Source: Firmicutes bacterium UBA1065
Lineage (GTDB): Bacteria; Bacillota; Clostridia; Tissierellales; Sedimentibacteraceae
Length of the DNA: 21,270 nucleotides
Direction of reading: 5' to 3'
Assembly: GCA_002316225.1 (NCBI GenBank)
Contig: DCDC01000181.1
Location: 1-21,270 of the forward strand
The position numbers and the translations under genes are program-made. Under the pieces are notes generated by a model. It did no database searches. It had not been told where the DNA came from and was given only the letters and a program-made list of their open reading frames with translations. Positions 5,312 to 12,559 of the stretch are shown in pieces (within the stretch, counting starts at the first letter, position 1; each line of letters starts with the position of its first letter).

Positions 5312-6154
5312 ATGGGTATAAGAATAGTTGTGGACAGCACATCGGATTTAACGGATGAAATTATTGAAAAATACAATATAAAAATGGTTCCTTTGACCGT
5401 AAATTTTGAAAATGAATCATTTTTAGACAAGGTTGAATTAAGCACCAAGGAATTTTTTGATAAACTTGAGGCTGCGGAAAAACTTCCCACCACTACCTTA
5501 GTGTCACCGGGTACCTTTGTTGAAGTGTTCAGTGAAATTTTATTGGAGGGAGACCAGGTCTTAGGCATGTTTATTGCTTCCGAATTGTCCGGTACATATG
5601 ATTCGGCCCGCATGGCAAAAAATATGATCGGCAGCGAGGATATCCACTTAATTGATACAAAAAGTGTTTGTCTGGGTTCATTTGCTCTTGTTTTGGAAGC
5701 CATCAGATTAGTTGAGGAGAAAAAGCCCATAGAAGAAATAGTGAATGAATTGGAAGCCCTTAAGGAAAAAACAGTTGTCGTAGCTGCCCTTGACACCTTG
5801 AAGTACCTGGAAAAGGGAGGAAGACTTTCAAAAGGCCAGGCAGTCATCGGGTCCCTTTTGAACATCAAGCCTATTATAGCGGTCAAGGACGGGAAAATAT
5901 CCGTAATCGACAAAATAAGAGGCAGGAATAAAACTATCAAGTGGTTTGATGAATGGATAGAAAAGAATAATTTTGATTTATCCGACAAAACGGTCCTCTT
6001 GTTCCACGGGAGAGCTTATGAGCAGTTAAAGGTCTTAAGAAACACAATCGAAGAAAAATATAATATTAAAAACATAATAGAGCAGGAAATCGGAGCCGTT
6101 ATAGGGACTCACGCAGGACCGGGAGTACTGGGTATCGGGTTCATAAACAAATAA
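5312..6154 (+). CDS. DegV family fatty-acid-binding protein (FakB-type)
   Basis: This is a cytoplasmic lipid-binding protein of 280 residues, the standard DegV length. DegV/FakB proteins hold a fatty acid that FakA phosphorylates to acyl-phosphate for phospholipid synthesis. Family marks in order are VVDSTSDL at the N-terminus, TTLVSPG at 61-67 (the fatty-acid carboxylate-contact region), ASELSGTYDSA at 89-99, LKYLEKGGRLS at 163-173 and HAGPGVLGIGF near the end (267-277). The N-terminal DegV fold and C-terminal helical cap are both complete. Its placement 96 bases behind a FabT-like regulator suggests it takes part in exogenous fatty-acid use. No FakA gene is in the window. The start has AAGAGG 5 bases upstream. 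Confidence 0.88.
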   Translation: MGIRIVVDSTSDLTDEIIEKYNIKMVPLTVNFENESFLDKVELSTKEFFDKLEAAEKLPTTTLVSPGTFVEVFSEILLEGDQVLGMFIASELSGTYDSARMAKNMIGSEDIHLIDTKSVCLGSFALVLEAIRLVEEKKPIEEIVNELEALKEKTVVVAALDTLKYLEKGGRLSKGQAVIGSLLNIKPIIAVKDGKISVIDKIRGRNKTIKWFDEWIEKNNFDLSDKTVLLFHGRAYEQLKVLRNTIEEKYNIKNIIEQEIGAVIGTHAGPGVLGIGFINK

Positions 6155-6164
6155 CCATAAAAAT

Positions 6165-6203
6165 AAGGGGGCCCCTTCCTTTAAAGGAAGAAGGCCCCTT
6201 TTT
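6165..6203 (+). terminator. Strong hairpin terminator after degV
   Basis: AAGGGG pairs with CCCCTT on the outside and CTTCCTTT pairs with AAAGGAAG on the inside, with a few mismatches between. A run of T residues follows. It lies 11 bases beyond the degV stop. Confidence 0.85.
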
Positions 6204-6206
6204 GTC

Positions 6207-6305
6207 ATTGCTATGAATACCCATAGTGTCATCCTGAGGGCTTTAGCCCGAAGGATCCCATGAGATCCTTCGCATCGCTCAGGATGACTTATCGCCCAGG
6301 ATGAC
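6207..6305. repeat. Full copy of the dispersed GTCATCCTGAG...CTCAGGATGAC palindromic element
   Basis: The core runs 6228-6288. Outer arms GTCATCCTGAG / CTCAGGATGAC enclose GGGCTTTAGCCC and then an inner 9-bp stem CGAAGGATC / GATCCTTCG with loop CCATGA. An extra CAGGATGAC follows at 6297-6305. The left flank ATGAATACCCATAG is shared with the inverted copy at 12407-12490. No gene product is expected. Confidence 0.85.
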
Positions 6306-6333
6306 AATTTTTGTGCTCTCTATTTGCCCCTTA

Positions 6334-7419
6334 TCAGATAATTTCGGCTAAGAGGACCGCATAGTCATCTTTATGGACTGTGCTGAAACTATTGAGTGAT
6401 TTCATTATGTTTTTCAGTATGTTCCCTTCCTCCAAAACGGTTTGTACAAGTCTGTCAAAACCAAACTGTACTCCTTGGCTGTTTATAGTTTCAGTTATCC
6501 CATCGGTATAAAGGATTATTTTGTCGCCCACCTTCAATATTTCTTTTTCCACCGTATAATCAACGTTATCGAATATGTTTGCTATTGGGTAACCTTTCAG
6601 CATGAGGGTTTTAATGCTATTATCCCTTATCAAAATCGGTACCGAGTTATGGCCTGCATTTACATACTTGAACTCATGGGAGTTCTTATTATATATTCCG
6701 AAAAATACGGAAAAATATTTGTCATAATCCAGGTTCAGGGACAGAAAAGTTTTATGGAGTTCTCTCATGACTTTATTCAGGTTGGCATTGCCTTTAGCTA
6801 AGGTTCTTAGGGACTGTCTTACGAAAATCGTCAGGAGGGATGCCGTTACCCCGTGGCCCACCACATCACAAATATAGATGCCGGTATTATTCTCATCTAT
6901 TTCAAATACATCAAAATAATCCCCGCTCAATAATTCCGATGATTCATACAAGTAATCGATGCTGATCCCGTTATAGGTTCCCTTGGGAGGAAGCATGCGT
7001 TCTTGCATGTTTTTTGCAAATTTTATGTCCTCGCTCATTTTTCTGTTTCTTTCATTGATTTCTTCCGCAAGGAGAACCTCTTTGGTTATATCCCTGAATA
7101 CTTCAACAGAACCTTCAATTTCGCCGTCCTTCCCATAGAGGGGGGAGGATATGATCATATAGGTTTTATCTCTGAATTTCTGCTGTTTGCGCATTATGTT
7201 GCCACTTTCCATGGTAATGCTCGAAATGCAAAAGTCGCATCTTTTGTCCCTGCACAAAACATCAAAGCATTTCTTACCGACTATATCTTCCTTCAAATCT
7301 TCCTGCATTTTTTTGTTGACATATAAAACAACATTGTTTTTATCAACAACCCTGACCCAATCAATCATACCGTCCGCAATGCTTAACTGATATGGCTCTA
7401 TGCTTTTATAGTCGTTCAT
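6334..7419 (-). CDS. PAS-domain SpoIIE/RsbU-type PP2C serine phosphatase
   Basis: This is a 361-residue cytoplasmic sensor phosphatase. A PAS domain (about residues 10-115) is followed by a coiled linker (MSEDIKFAKNMQERMLPP, 128-145) and a PP2C domain of the SpoIIE class. Metal-site motifs are LLSGDYFD (163-170), CDVVGHG (184-190), YVNAGHN (252-258), LYTDGITE (303-310) and DDYAVLL (351-357). Enzymes of this class dephosphorylate serine or threonine on partner proteins such as anti-sigma antagonists. The PAS domain holds a compact cysteine set, C51, C56, C61 and C64, suggesting metal or redox sensing. It is the last gene of the murB-PHP-rapZ-yvcK run, 12 bases after yvcK with a strong AAGGGGG site. 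It occupies the place usually held by whiA. Confidence 0.9.
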   Translation of the reverse strand: MNDYKSIEPYQLSIADGMIDWVRVVDKNNVVLYVNKKMQEDLKEDIVGKKCFDVLCRDKRCDFCISSITMESGNIMRKQQKFRDKTYMIISSPLYGKDGEIEGSVEVFRDITKEVLLAEEINERNRKMSEDIKFAKNMQERMLPPKGTYNGISIDYLYESSELLSGDYFDVFEIDENNTGIYICDVVGHGVTASLLTIFVRQSLRTLAKGNANLNKVMRELHKTFLSLNLDYDKYFSVFFGIYNKNSHEFKYVNAGHNSVPILIRDNSIKTLMLKGYPIANIFDNVDYTVEKEILKVGDKIILYTDGITETINSQGVQFGFDRLVQTVLEEGNILKNIMKSLNSFSTVHKDDYAVLLAEII

Positions 7420-7431
7420 TTGAGCACCCCC

Positions 7432-8397
7432 TTATATTTTTTCTTTAGCAAAGTTTAAGAGCATTTGCCCGATTTTATCCGAATTATGCCTGATATAGCC
7501 TTTTCTTATATCAACAAAATCGCTGCAAATAACCTTGATTTTCATTTCCTCCAGGGCCTTTACCTGGTCCTGGTCGATAAGGACCTGTTTAGCTCCCTGG
7601 TATTTATAGTTAACAATCAGTTCATCGGAAATTTTCTGGTCATTTACTAACACATAATCTATCATTTGGTCCCTGCTGTGCTTTATTATTGCCTTAACAT
7701 GGTCCAAAACATTGTAATCGTCCGTTTCTCCCGGCTGGGTCATAAGGTTGCAGACATAAAATACGGCGGCCCTTGACTCGGTTAAGAGGTCCGGTATGCC
7801 TTCAACCAACATATTGGGTATAACACTTGTATACAAGCTCCCGGGCCCTATGACGATAATATCCGCTTCTCTTATATCCCGGACGGTTTCATCCAGGGGC
7901 CTGCACAATTCAGGCACTAAGGAAATTCTATCTATCTTAGTGTTTAATTTGCTCACAAATTCCGGTATGGACTTTTCCCCTAATATACAGTCCCCGTTTT
8001 CAAGATAAGCCTTTAACTGGGTGTCCTCCAAGGTCATGGGAAGAACCTTGCCGGATAACCTGAATATGCTCCCTATTTCCTTAAGGGCATGTTCGTAATC
8101 GCCGAATATTTCATACATTGCGGCGATGAAGAGATTTCCGAAGCTCTGGCCCTTCAGGTAACCATCGCTGAAACGGTGCTGCATCAGTTTGACCATGATG
8201 GGCTCAATATCCGAAAGGGCTATTATGCAGTTTCTCATATCTCCCGGTGGAAGCATGCCTAAGTCCTCTCTTAAAACCCCGGAGCCTCCCCCGTTATCCG
8301 CAACCGTTACAACTGCGGAAATATCCTTTGTGTAATTTTTCAATCCTCTCAGCAGGACGGAAAGGCCTGTCCCGCCGCCAAATACAACTATTTTCAT
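7432..8397 (-). CDS. yvcK: YvcK/CofD-like gluconeogenesis and morphogenesis factor
   Basis: This 321-residue cytoplasmic protein belongs to the CofD-like superfamily, which binds UDP-sugars. In B. subtilis YvcK is needed for growth and normal shape on gluconeogenic carbon sources and influences cell-wall synthesis. Diagnostic segments are the N-terminal loop VVFGGGTGLSVLLRGLK (4-20) and DNGGGSGVLREDLGMLPPGD (34-53). GQSFGNLFIAAM and IVIGPGSLYTSVIPN follow later. The start overlaps the rapZ stop in an ATGA arrangement (8394-8397), so the two are translationally coupled. The gene order agrees with the Firmicute cluster, except that the gene downstream is a phosphatase. YvcK is a known target of Ser/Thr phosphorylation in Bacillus, which makes the adjacent phosphatase notable. 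Confidence 0.95.
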   Translation of the reverse strand: MKIVVFGGGTGLSVLLRGLKNYTKDISAVVTVADNGGGSGVLREDLGMLPPGDMRNCIIALSDIEPIMVKLMQHRFSDGYLKGQSFGNLFIAAMYEIFGDYEHALKEIGSIFRLSGKVLPMTLEDTQLKAYLENGDCILGEKSIPEFVSKLNTKIDRISLVPELCRPLDETVRDIREADIIVIGPGSLYTSVIPNMLVEGIPDLLTESRAAVFYVCNLMTQPGETDDYNVLDHVKAIIKHSRDQMIDYVLVNDQKISDELIVNYKYQGAKQVLIDQDQVKALEEMKIKVICSDFVDIRKGYIRHNSDKIGQMLLNFAKEKI

Positions 8398-9254
8398 ATA
8401 TTTTTCTCCAAATCCCTGTGGTTTAGCAAAACCCTGTAGTTTTCAGCCGTAAGCATGGAAGCCAAATGATTTGATATGGTAACGGACCTGTGCTTTCCTC
8501 CCGTACAGCCTATGGCTATAACAAGGTTTGATTTTCCTTCCTTTATATAAAGGGGCAGGAGAAATTTCAGCATATCCATCAACTTTTTCAAAAATATCGA
8601 AGTGGTTTCAAAACCCATAACATATTCCCTGACATTCTCATCATTGCCTGTTGAGTGTTTTAAATCCTCGATATAAAAAGGGTTGGGCAAGAATCTTACA
8701 TCAAAGACAAGGTCGGCTTCAGGGGGAAGACCGTACTTATAACCAAAGGATATTATGGTAATGTTTAAATTATAGAATATGGATCCCTTCACGAAAATTT
8801 TCAGGATCTCTTCTTTCAGTCTTCCCAAGGTCATTTTTGTGGTATCTATGATATAATCTGACTTCTTTTTTACTTCTTCCAGTTTTATTCTTTCTTCTAA
8901 GATGCCTTCCATTATGGTCCCGCCGGCTGATAAGGGGTGGGGCCTTCTTTGCTCCTTAAATCTTTTAATCAGGTCCTCATCTGAAGCATCCAGGAAGAGT
9001 ATCCTGTATTCGATTCCTTTTTTCTTAAGTTCTTCCAGGCTGTTGAACAAATCTTTAAAAAAGATTCCTCCCCTTATGTCCGCAACAACTGCAACCTTAC
9101 TTACATCCATGGATGAGCTTTGACAAAGTTCGGCAAAATTAGGCAGTAAGGCAGGAGGCAGATTGTCCATGCAATAATAGTTTATATCTTCAAGAACTTT
9201 GATAGCCTGGCTTTTGCCGGCCCCCGACATACCTGTTATAATTACTAATTCCAT
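8394..9254 (-). CDS. rapZ: RapZ/YvcJ nucleotide-binding protein
   Basis: This P-loop protein has 286 residues, the expected length. It shows Walker A GMSGAGKS at 8-15, INYYCMDNLPPALLP at 25-39, RFKEQRRPHPL in the kinase-like domain, and the conserved C-terminal segment GCTGGKHRSV at 249-258. RapZ acts on glmS regulation in enterobacteria. In Firmicutes the YvcJ homologue binds and hydrolyses nucleotides and affects competence. It lies between the PHP gene and yvcK, as is typical, with an ATGA overlap to yvcK and a GGGAGG site before its own start. Confidence 0.96.
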   Translation of the reverse strand: MELVIITGMSGAGKSQAIKVLEDINYYCMDNLPPALLPNFAELCQSSSMDVSKVAVVADIRGGIFFKDLFNSLEELKKKGIEYRILFLDASDEDLIKRFKEQRRPHPLSAGGTIMEGILEERIKLEEVKKKSDYIIDTTKMTLGRLKEEILKIFVKGSIFYNLNITIISFGYKYGLPPEADLVFDVRFLPNPFYIEDLKHSTGNDENVREYVMGFETTSIFLKKLMDMLKFLLPLYIKEGKSNLVIAIGCTGGKHRSVTISNHLASMLTAENYRVLLNHRDLEKNI

Positions 9255-9268
9255 ATGGTCCTCCCGAT

Positions 9269-10009
9269 TTAAACCTCTAAGTTTATTATCCTGGATAAAT
9301 CCAAGCCTGCCTCCACTGCTGCTTTAAGAGCATTTTCAAAGTGGCCTACACTTTCTTTAGTGTGGGAATCGCTGCCTATGACAAATCGTACATCATATTT
9401 TGCCGCTTTCATTATTTCATCCCTGTTCAAGTGCCCGTGACTGTTGTTTATTTCAAGCAAGATCTTCATTTTTTCCGCCGTTTGGGCTATCATATCGATA
9501 TCAACCGGTATCTTGTCTCCCGGGTGGGTTAAAATATCGATTTTATATTTATTCATGGCCTTAACCACAGCCCGGGTGTTTTTTTCTACCATGACGGAGT
9601 AAAGTCTCTTATTGTACCCTGCAAACTTATTTTTAACAAGAAAGTTCCAAAAATCCCCTGCAGTTGAAAATAAGGCACCCAAGTGAAAGCCGCAAAGAAT
9701 TATGTCGCAGTGCTCCATAACTTCCCCGTCTATATCAGTGGTCCCCTCATAATCCAAAATGTTGGCTTCAATACCGTAGAGAATTTTCATATTGGGATAT
9801 TTTTTTTGTGTTTTTTTAATAATATCTTTGGCTTCCCCCATCAGGCTTCTCTTAATGCCGAACATGTAGTGGCCGGGGCCGTGGTCGGTGATTGCTATTT
9901 CCTCCAACCCCATTTCATAAGCCCTTGCCGCTATTTCCTCTATTGTTGATTTTCCGTGCCTGTTTCTTGAATATGTGGAATGTATGTGATAATCCGCTCT
10001 TAACTTCAT
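9269..10009 (-). CDS. PHP-domain phosphoesterase (YcdX-like)
   Basis: This is a 246-residue metal-dependent phosphoesterase of the PHP fold. Motif I is DYHIHST (H8, H10), motif II is ITDHGPGH (D42, H43), and later parts are GIEANIL, GFHLGAL, LTHPGD and GSDSHT. These supply the usual set of His/Asp/Glu metal ligands. The substrate is not evident; histidinol-phosphatase-like or YcdX-like activity is possible. The start at 10009 is preferred because AAGGAAAG precedes it and MKLRADYHIH is the usual opening. A longer in-frame start at 10060 would begin inside a dispersed repeat. The gene is the second in the murB-rapZ-yvcK run and 14 bases separate it from rapZ. Confidence 0.85.
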   Translation of the reverse strand: MKLRADYHIHSTYSRNRHGKSTIEEIAARAYEMGLEEIAITDHGPGHYMFGIKRSLMGEAKDIIKKTQKKYPNMKILYGIEANILDYEGTTDIDGEVMEHCDIILCGFHLGALFSTAGDFWNFLVKNKFAGYNKRLYSVMVEKNTRAVVKAMNKYKIDILTHPGDKIPVDIDMIAQTAEKMKILLEINNSHGHLNRDEIMKAAKYDVRFVIGSDSHTKESVGHFENALKAAVEAGLDLSRIINLEV

Positions 10010-10047
10010 ATATCTTTCCTTGTTCCTGTCTTCTTGGGAATCTTGCT

Positions 10048-10087
10048 CGAAGAATCCCATGGGATCCTTCGCTTACTCTCAGGATGA
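10048..10087. repeat. Dispersed GTCATCCTGAG element inside the murB operon (partial copy)
   Basis: On the minus strand it reads GTCATCCTGAGAGTAAGCG, then an inner hairpin GGATCCCATGGGATT-type stem and CTTCG. It begins about four bases after the murB stop and fills most of the gap to the PHP gene, so it would be transcribed as a structured intercistronic element. Confidence 0.8.
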
Positions 10088-10091
10088 CAAT

Positions 10092-11018
10092 TTATAGCTT
10101 GGTTCCAACTATTTTAACTTCAGGTTCCAGTATTATTCCAAACTTGTCGTAGACAGTGCTTATTACTATCCTCATAAGCTCCAAAACATCCTGGCAGGTG
10201 GCATTGTCGTAGCTTACGATAAAACCGCAATGCTTGTCGGAAACCATTGCCCCCCTGTATTTCAGACCTTTAAGGCCCGCATCCTCAATCAATTTGGCAG
10301 CATATCCGTTGAGAGGCCTTTTAAAGGTGCTTCCCGCACTGGGTAAATTCAAGGGCTGCTTAGAAATTCTCTTTTCATTCAAGTCCCTTATTTTTTCCAT
10401 TATGTCCTCCACCCTGCCCGGTGTCAGGATTAAATCTGCTTCAAGAACGATGTAATCAGAATCGGACAGCCTGGAATGCCTGTAGGAAAATTCCATTTCT
10501 TCGTTGGAGAACTCATGGATTTTCCCATCCCTATCCATGCAGGTAACCTTAGTTACAACATCCTTCATCTCACCCCCGTAGGCCCCGGCATTTATGGGGA
10601 TGGCTCCTCCCAAATAACCGGGTATGCCGGAGGCAAATTCAAATCCTGCCAAACCTTCCTTTGCCGTAAACTTAGCCAGGGAGGACAGGAGTACTCCTGC
10701 GCCTGCCGTCACCTTGTTCCCGTCACGACTTAGCTTGTTGAACTTTTCTCCTATTTTTACGATTATTCCTTTAAATCCTTCATCCGAAACCAAAAGGTTG
10801 GTTCCATTGCCTATAAGGTAGTAATCTATCTCATGCTTTTTTATCTCTTTTAAAAGTACCTTTAAGTCTTCTTCGTCTTCAGGCACTGTAAACAAGCTTG
10901 CAGGACCTCCTATTTTAAAGTAGGTATGGTTTTTAAGGGGCTCATCTCTCAAAACTTCCCCTCTGAAAACTTTTTTCAGTTCGTTAAACATGCTGTTTAT
11001 GACCAGCTCATGTTCCAT
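10092..11018 (-). CDS. murB: UDP-N-acetylenolpyruvoylglucosamine reductase
   Basis: This cytoplasmic FAD enzyme reduces UDP-GlcNAc-enolpyruvate to UDP-MurNAc with NADPH in peptidoglycan synthesis. It has 308 residues, as for type II MurB. FAD-binding parts are TYFKIGGPA (32-40), LIGNGTNLLV (68-77) and the GFEFASGIPGYLGGAIPINA stretch (125-144). Catalytic residues are R180 in SYRHSR, S230 in SAGSTFKRP and E300 in EPEVKIVG. The start at 11018 follows GGGTG; the longer in-frame ATG at 11057 has no ribosome site and would lie upstream of the likely -10 (TATAAT on the minus strand at 11048-11043). It leads the PHP-rapZ-yvcK-phosphatase operon. Confidence 0.95.
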   Translation of the reverse strand: MEHELVINSMFNELKKVFRGEVLRDEPLKNHTYFKIGGPASLFTVPEDEEDLKVLLKEIKKHEIDYYLIGNGTNLLVSDEGFKGIIVKIGEKFNKLSRDGNKVTAGAGVLLSSLAKFTAKEGLAGFEFASGIPGYLGGAIPINAGAYGGEMKDVVTKVTCMDRDGKIHEFSNEEMEFSYRHSRLSDSDYIVLEADLILTPGRVEDIMEKIRDLNEKRISKQPLNLPSAGSTFKRPLNGYAAKLIEDAGLKGLKYRGAMVSDKHCGFIVSYDNATCQDVLELMRIVISTVYDKFGIILEPEVKIVGTKL

Positions 11019-11042
11019 TTTTTCACCCTTTCCCGTCAACTG

Positions 11043-11048
11043 ATTATA
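11043..11048 (-). promoter_or_regulatory. Candidate -10 box of the murB operon
   Basis: A minus-strand TATAAT is placed so that transcription would begin near 11036, about 18 bases before the preferred murB start. The -35 region is AT-rich without a clear consensus, so the call is tentative. Confidence 0.4.
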
Positions 11049-11116
11049 TTCTATCATTTAATTATTGATTTTTAAAGATTTATTTTAATTAGTGGGGCTT
11101 AAAGATAAAGTAAAGT

Positions 11117-11145
11117 TTGACATCTGATTTTTCCGGTGTTACTAT
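11117..11145 (+). promoter_or_regulatory. Sigma-A promoter of the M20 amidohydrolase
   Basis: TTGACA (11117-11122), 17 bases, then TACTAT (11140-11145). The gene begins at 11190 behind AAGGGGAGG. Confidence 0.7.
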
Positions 11146-11189
11146 ATTTTTGTAATTATATAAAAATATAATACACAAGGGGAGGAAAT

Positions 11190-12356
11190 ATGAAAGAAAA
11201 GGTTTTGAAATTAGTTGAAGAGCTGGCACCTGAGCTCAATGAATTAAGCCTTGTAATTTACAACAATCCGGAGCTTGGCTACCAGGAATTTAAGGCATGT
11301 AAGCTGCATACGGACCTCCTGAAAAAATACGGCTTTGACATTGAATATAATTTTTCAGGTGTTGAAACCGGTTTTAAAGCTGTTTACAAGGGCAAAAAAG
11401 AAGGTCTTACCATAGCCTATCTGGCCGAATATGACGCTTTGCCCGGTATAGGACACGGCTGCGGTCACAATTTGCTGGGTGCCGTAAGCACGGGAGCAGG
11501 AATCGTATTAAAACAAATAATTGATGAAATCGGTGGAACCGTTATTGTTTTCGGTACTCCTGCAGAAGAAACAAGCGGAGCAAAAGTTACATATGTTGAA
11601 AACCATGAATTTGACGGTGTTGATATCGCCCTCATGGCCCACCCTGCGTCCCAGTATGCAAAAAGCGGTTCATCCCTTGCCTTAGAGCCGGTTCAGTTTG
11701 AATTTTTCGGTAAGGCTGCCCATGCGGCATCTGCTCCGGAAAAGGGTATAAACGCCCTGGATGCGGCCATTCAAACATTTAACAGCATCAATGCCTTAAG
11801 GGAGCATGTAAGAAGCGATTCGAGAATCCATGGAGTTATAATTGAAGGTGGCAAGGCTGCCAACGTTGTTCCTGACTATACAAAGGTTCAGTTCTATGTA
11901 CGCTCAACAAGCAAGACCTACAACCAGGAGCTTTTGGAAAAGGTTAAAAACTGCGCAAGGGGAGCTGCTCTGGCGACGGGAACAAGACTGGAAATTACCA
12001 AATTTGAATTTTCTTATGACAACATGGTTACAAACGAAACCCTGTCCAAGGTATTCAACGATACAATTTACGAGGTTGCCGGAATTGTAATGAATGAACC
12101 TTTAAAGAGCACCGGGTCCATAGATGCGGGACAAGTTAGCCAGGTATGCCCCATGATTCATCCCTATTTTGATGTGACCAATGACCCGTCCATAGCCGGC
12201 CATACAAGAGAATTGGGAGAAAGCACCCTGAAGGATTATGCCAAGGAACAGATGAAGAATACCATAGCTGCCCTGGTTTTGACAGCCGCTAAGGTTATTC
12301 AGGACCCCAAATTATATGAAGAAATCAAATATGAATTTGACCATACCACAAAATAA
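11190..12356 (+). CDS. M20 family amidohydrolase/peptidase (AbgB/aminoacylase-like)
   Basis: This is a 388-residue cytoplasmic zinc-dependent hydrolase of the M20D type. The metal site is visible in AEYDALPGIGHGCGHN (79-94, with D82, C91 and H93), AEETSG (125-130, E126/E127) and MAHPA (149-153, H151). A lid/dimerisation domain follows (FFGKAAHAASAPEKGINALDAA). Relatives hydrolyse N-acyl amino acids, p-aminobenzoyl-glutamate or small amides; the exact substrate is not evident. It stands alone behind its own promoter. It converges on a YfcC-type carrier and a D-aminoacylase-like gene, which together suggest use of acylated amino acids or peptide fragments. AAGGGGAGG lies 5 bases before the start. 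Confidence 0.87.
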   Translation: MKEKVLKLVEELAPELNELSLVIYNNPELGYQEFKACKLHTDLLKKYGFDIEYNFSGVETGFKAVYKGKKEGLTIAYLAEYDALPGIGHGCGHNLLGAVSTGAGIVLKQIIDEIGGTVIVFGTPAEETSGAKVTYVENHEFDGVDIALMAHPASQYAKSGSSLALEPVQFEFFGKAAHAASAPEKGINALDAAIQTFNSINALREHVRSDSRIHGVIIEGGKAANVVPDYTKVQFYVRSTSKTYNQELLEKVKNCARGAALATGTRLEITKFEFSYDNMVTNETLSKVFNDTIYEVAGIVMNEPLKSTGSIDAGQVSQVCPMIHPYFDVTNDPSIAGHTRELGESTLKDYAKEQMKNTIAALVLTAAKVIQDPKLYEEIKYEFDHTTK

Positions 12357-12370
12357 AAGGTAAATACCTT

Positions 12371-12490
12371 TATGTTATCCTGAGCGTAAGCGAAGGAACT
12401 TTGCATGTCATCCTGAGCGTAAGCGAAGGATCTCATTAGATCATTCGGGCTAAAGCCCTCAGGATGACACTATTGGGTATTCATACCAAT
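12371..12490. repeat. Dispersed GTCATCCTGAG repeat: one half-unit plus one full inverted copy
   Basis: A degenerate half-unit lies at 12371-12398 (GTTATCCTGAGCGTAAGCG). A full element follows at 12407-12468 with tips GTCATCCTGAG / CTCAGGATGAC and inner stem CGAAGGATCT / AGATCATTCG. On the minus strand its flank reads ATGAATACCCAATAG. That matches the copy near 6207-6228, so it is the same element in the opposite orientation. Confidence 0.85.
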
Positions 12491-12513
12491 TACACTGACT
12501 GACTAAGGAATTT

Positions 12514-12538
12514 AAAAGGGACCATGAAGGTCCCTTTT
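12514..12538. terminator. Bidirectional terminator between the convergent M20 and YfcC genes
   Basis: Perfect 10-bp stem AAAAGGGACC / GGTCCCTTTT with loop ATGAA. T-rich on one side and A-rich on the other, it can serve both strands. Confidence 0.88.
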
Positions 12539-12559
12539 GCTGTTGAGCTTAAGTTTATA

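Noticed and set aside
5281..5988. 235-residue minus-strand frame opposite the DegV gene
   Set aside because: Antisense to a complete DegV protein, with no domain or ribosome site.
10010..10060. Longer start for the PHP gene at 10060
   Set aside because: It begins inside a dispersed repeat, and a proper ribosome site precedes the start at 10009.
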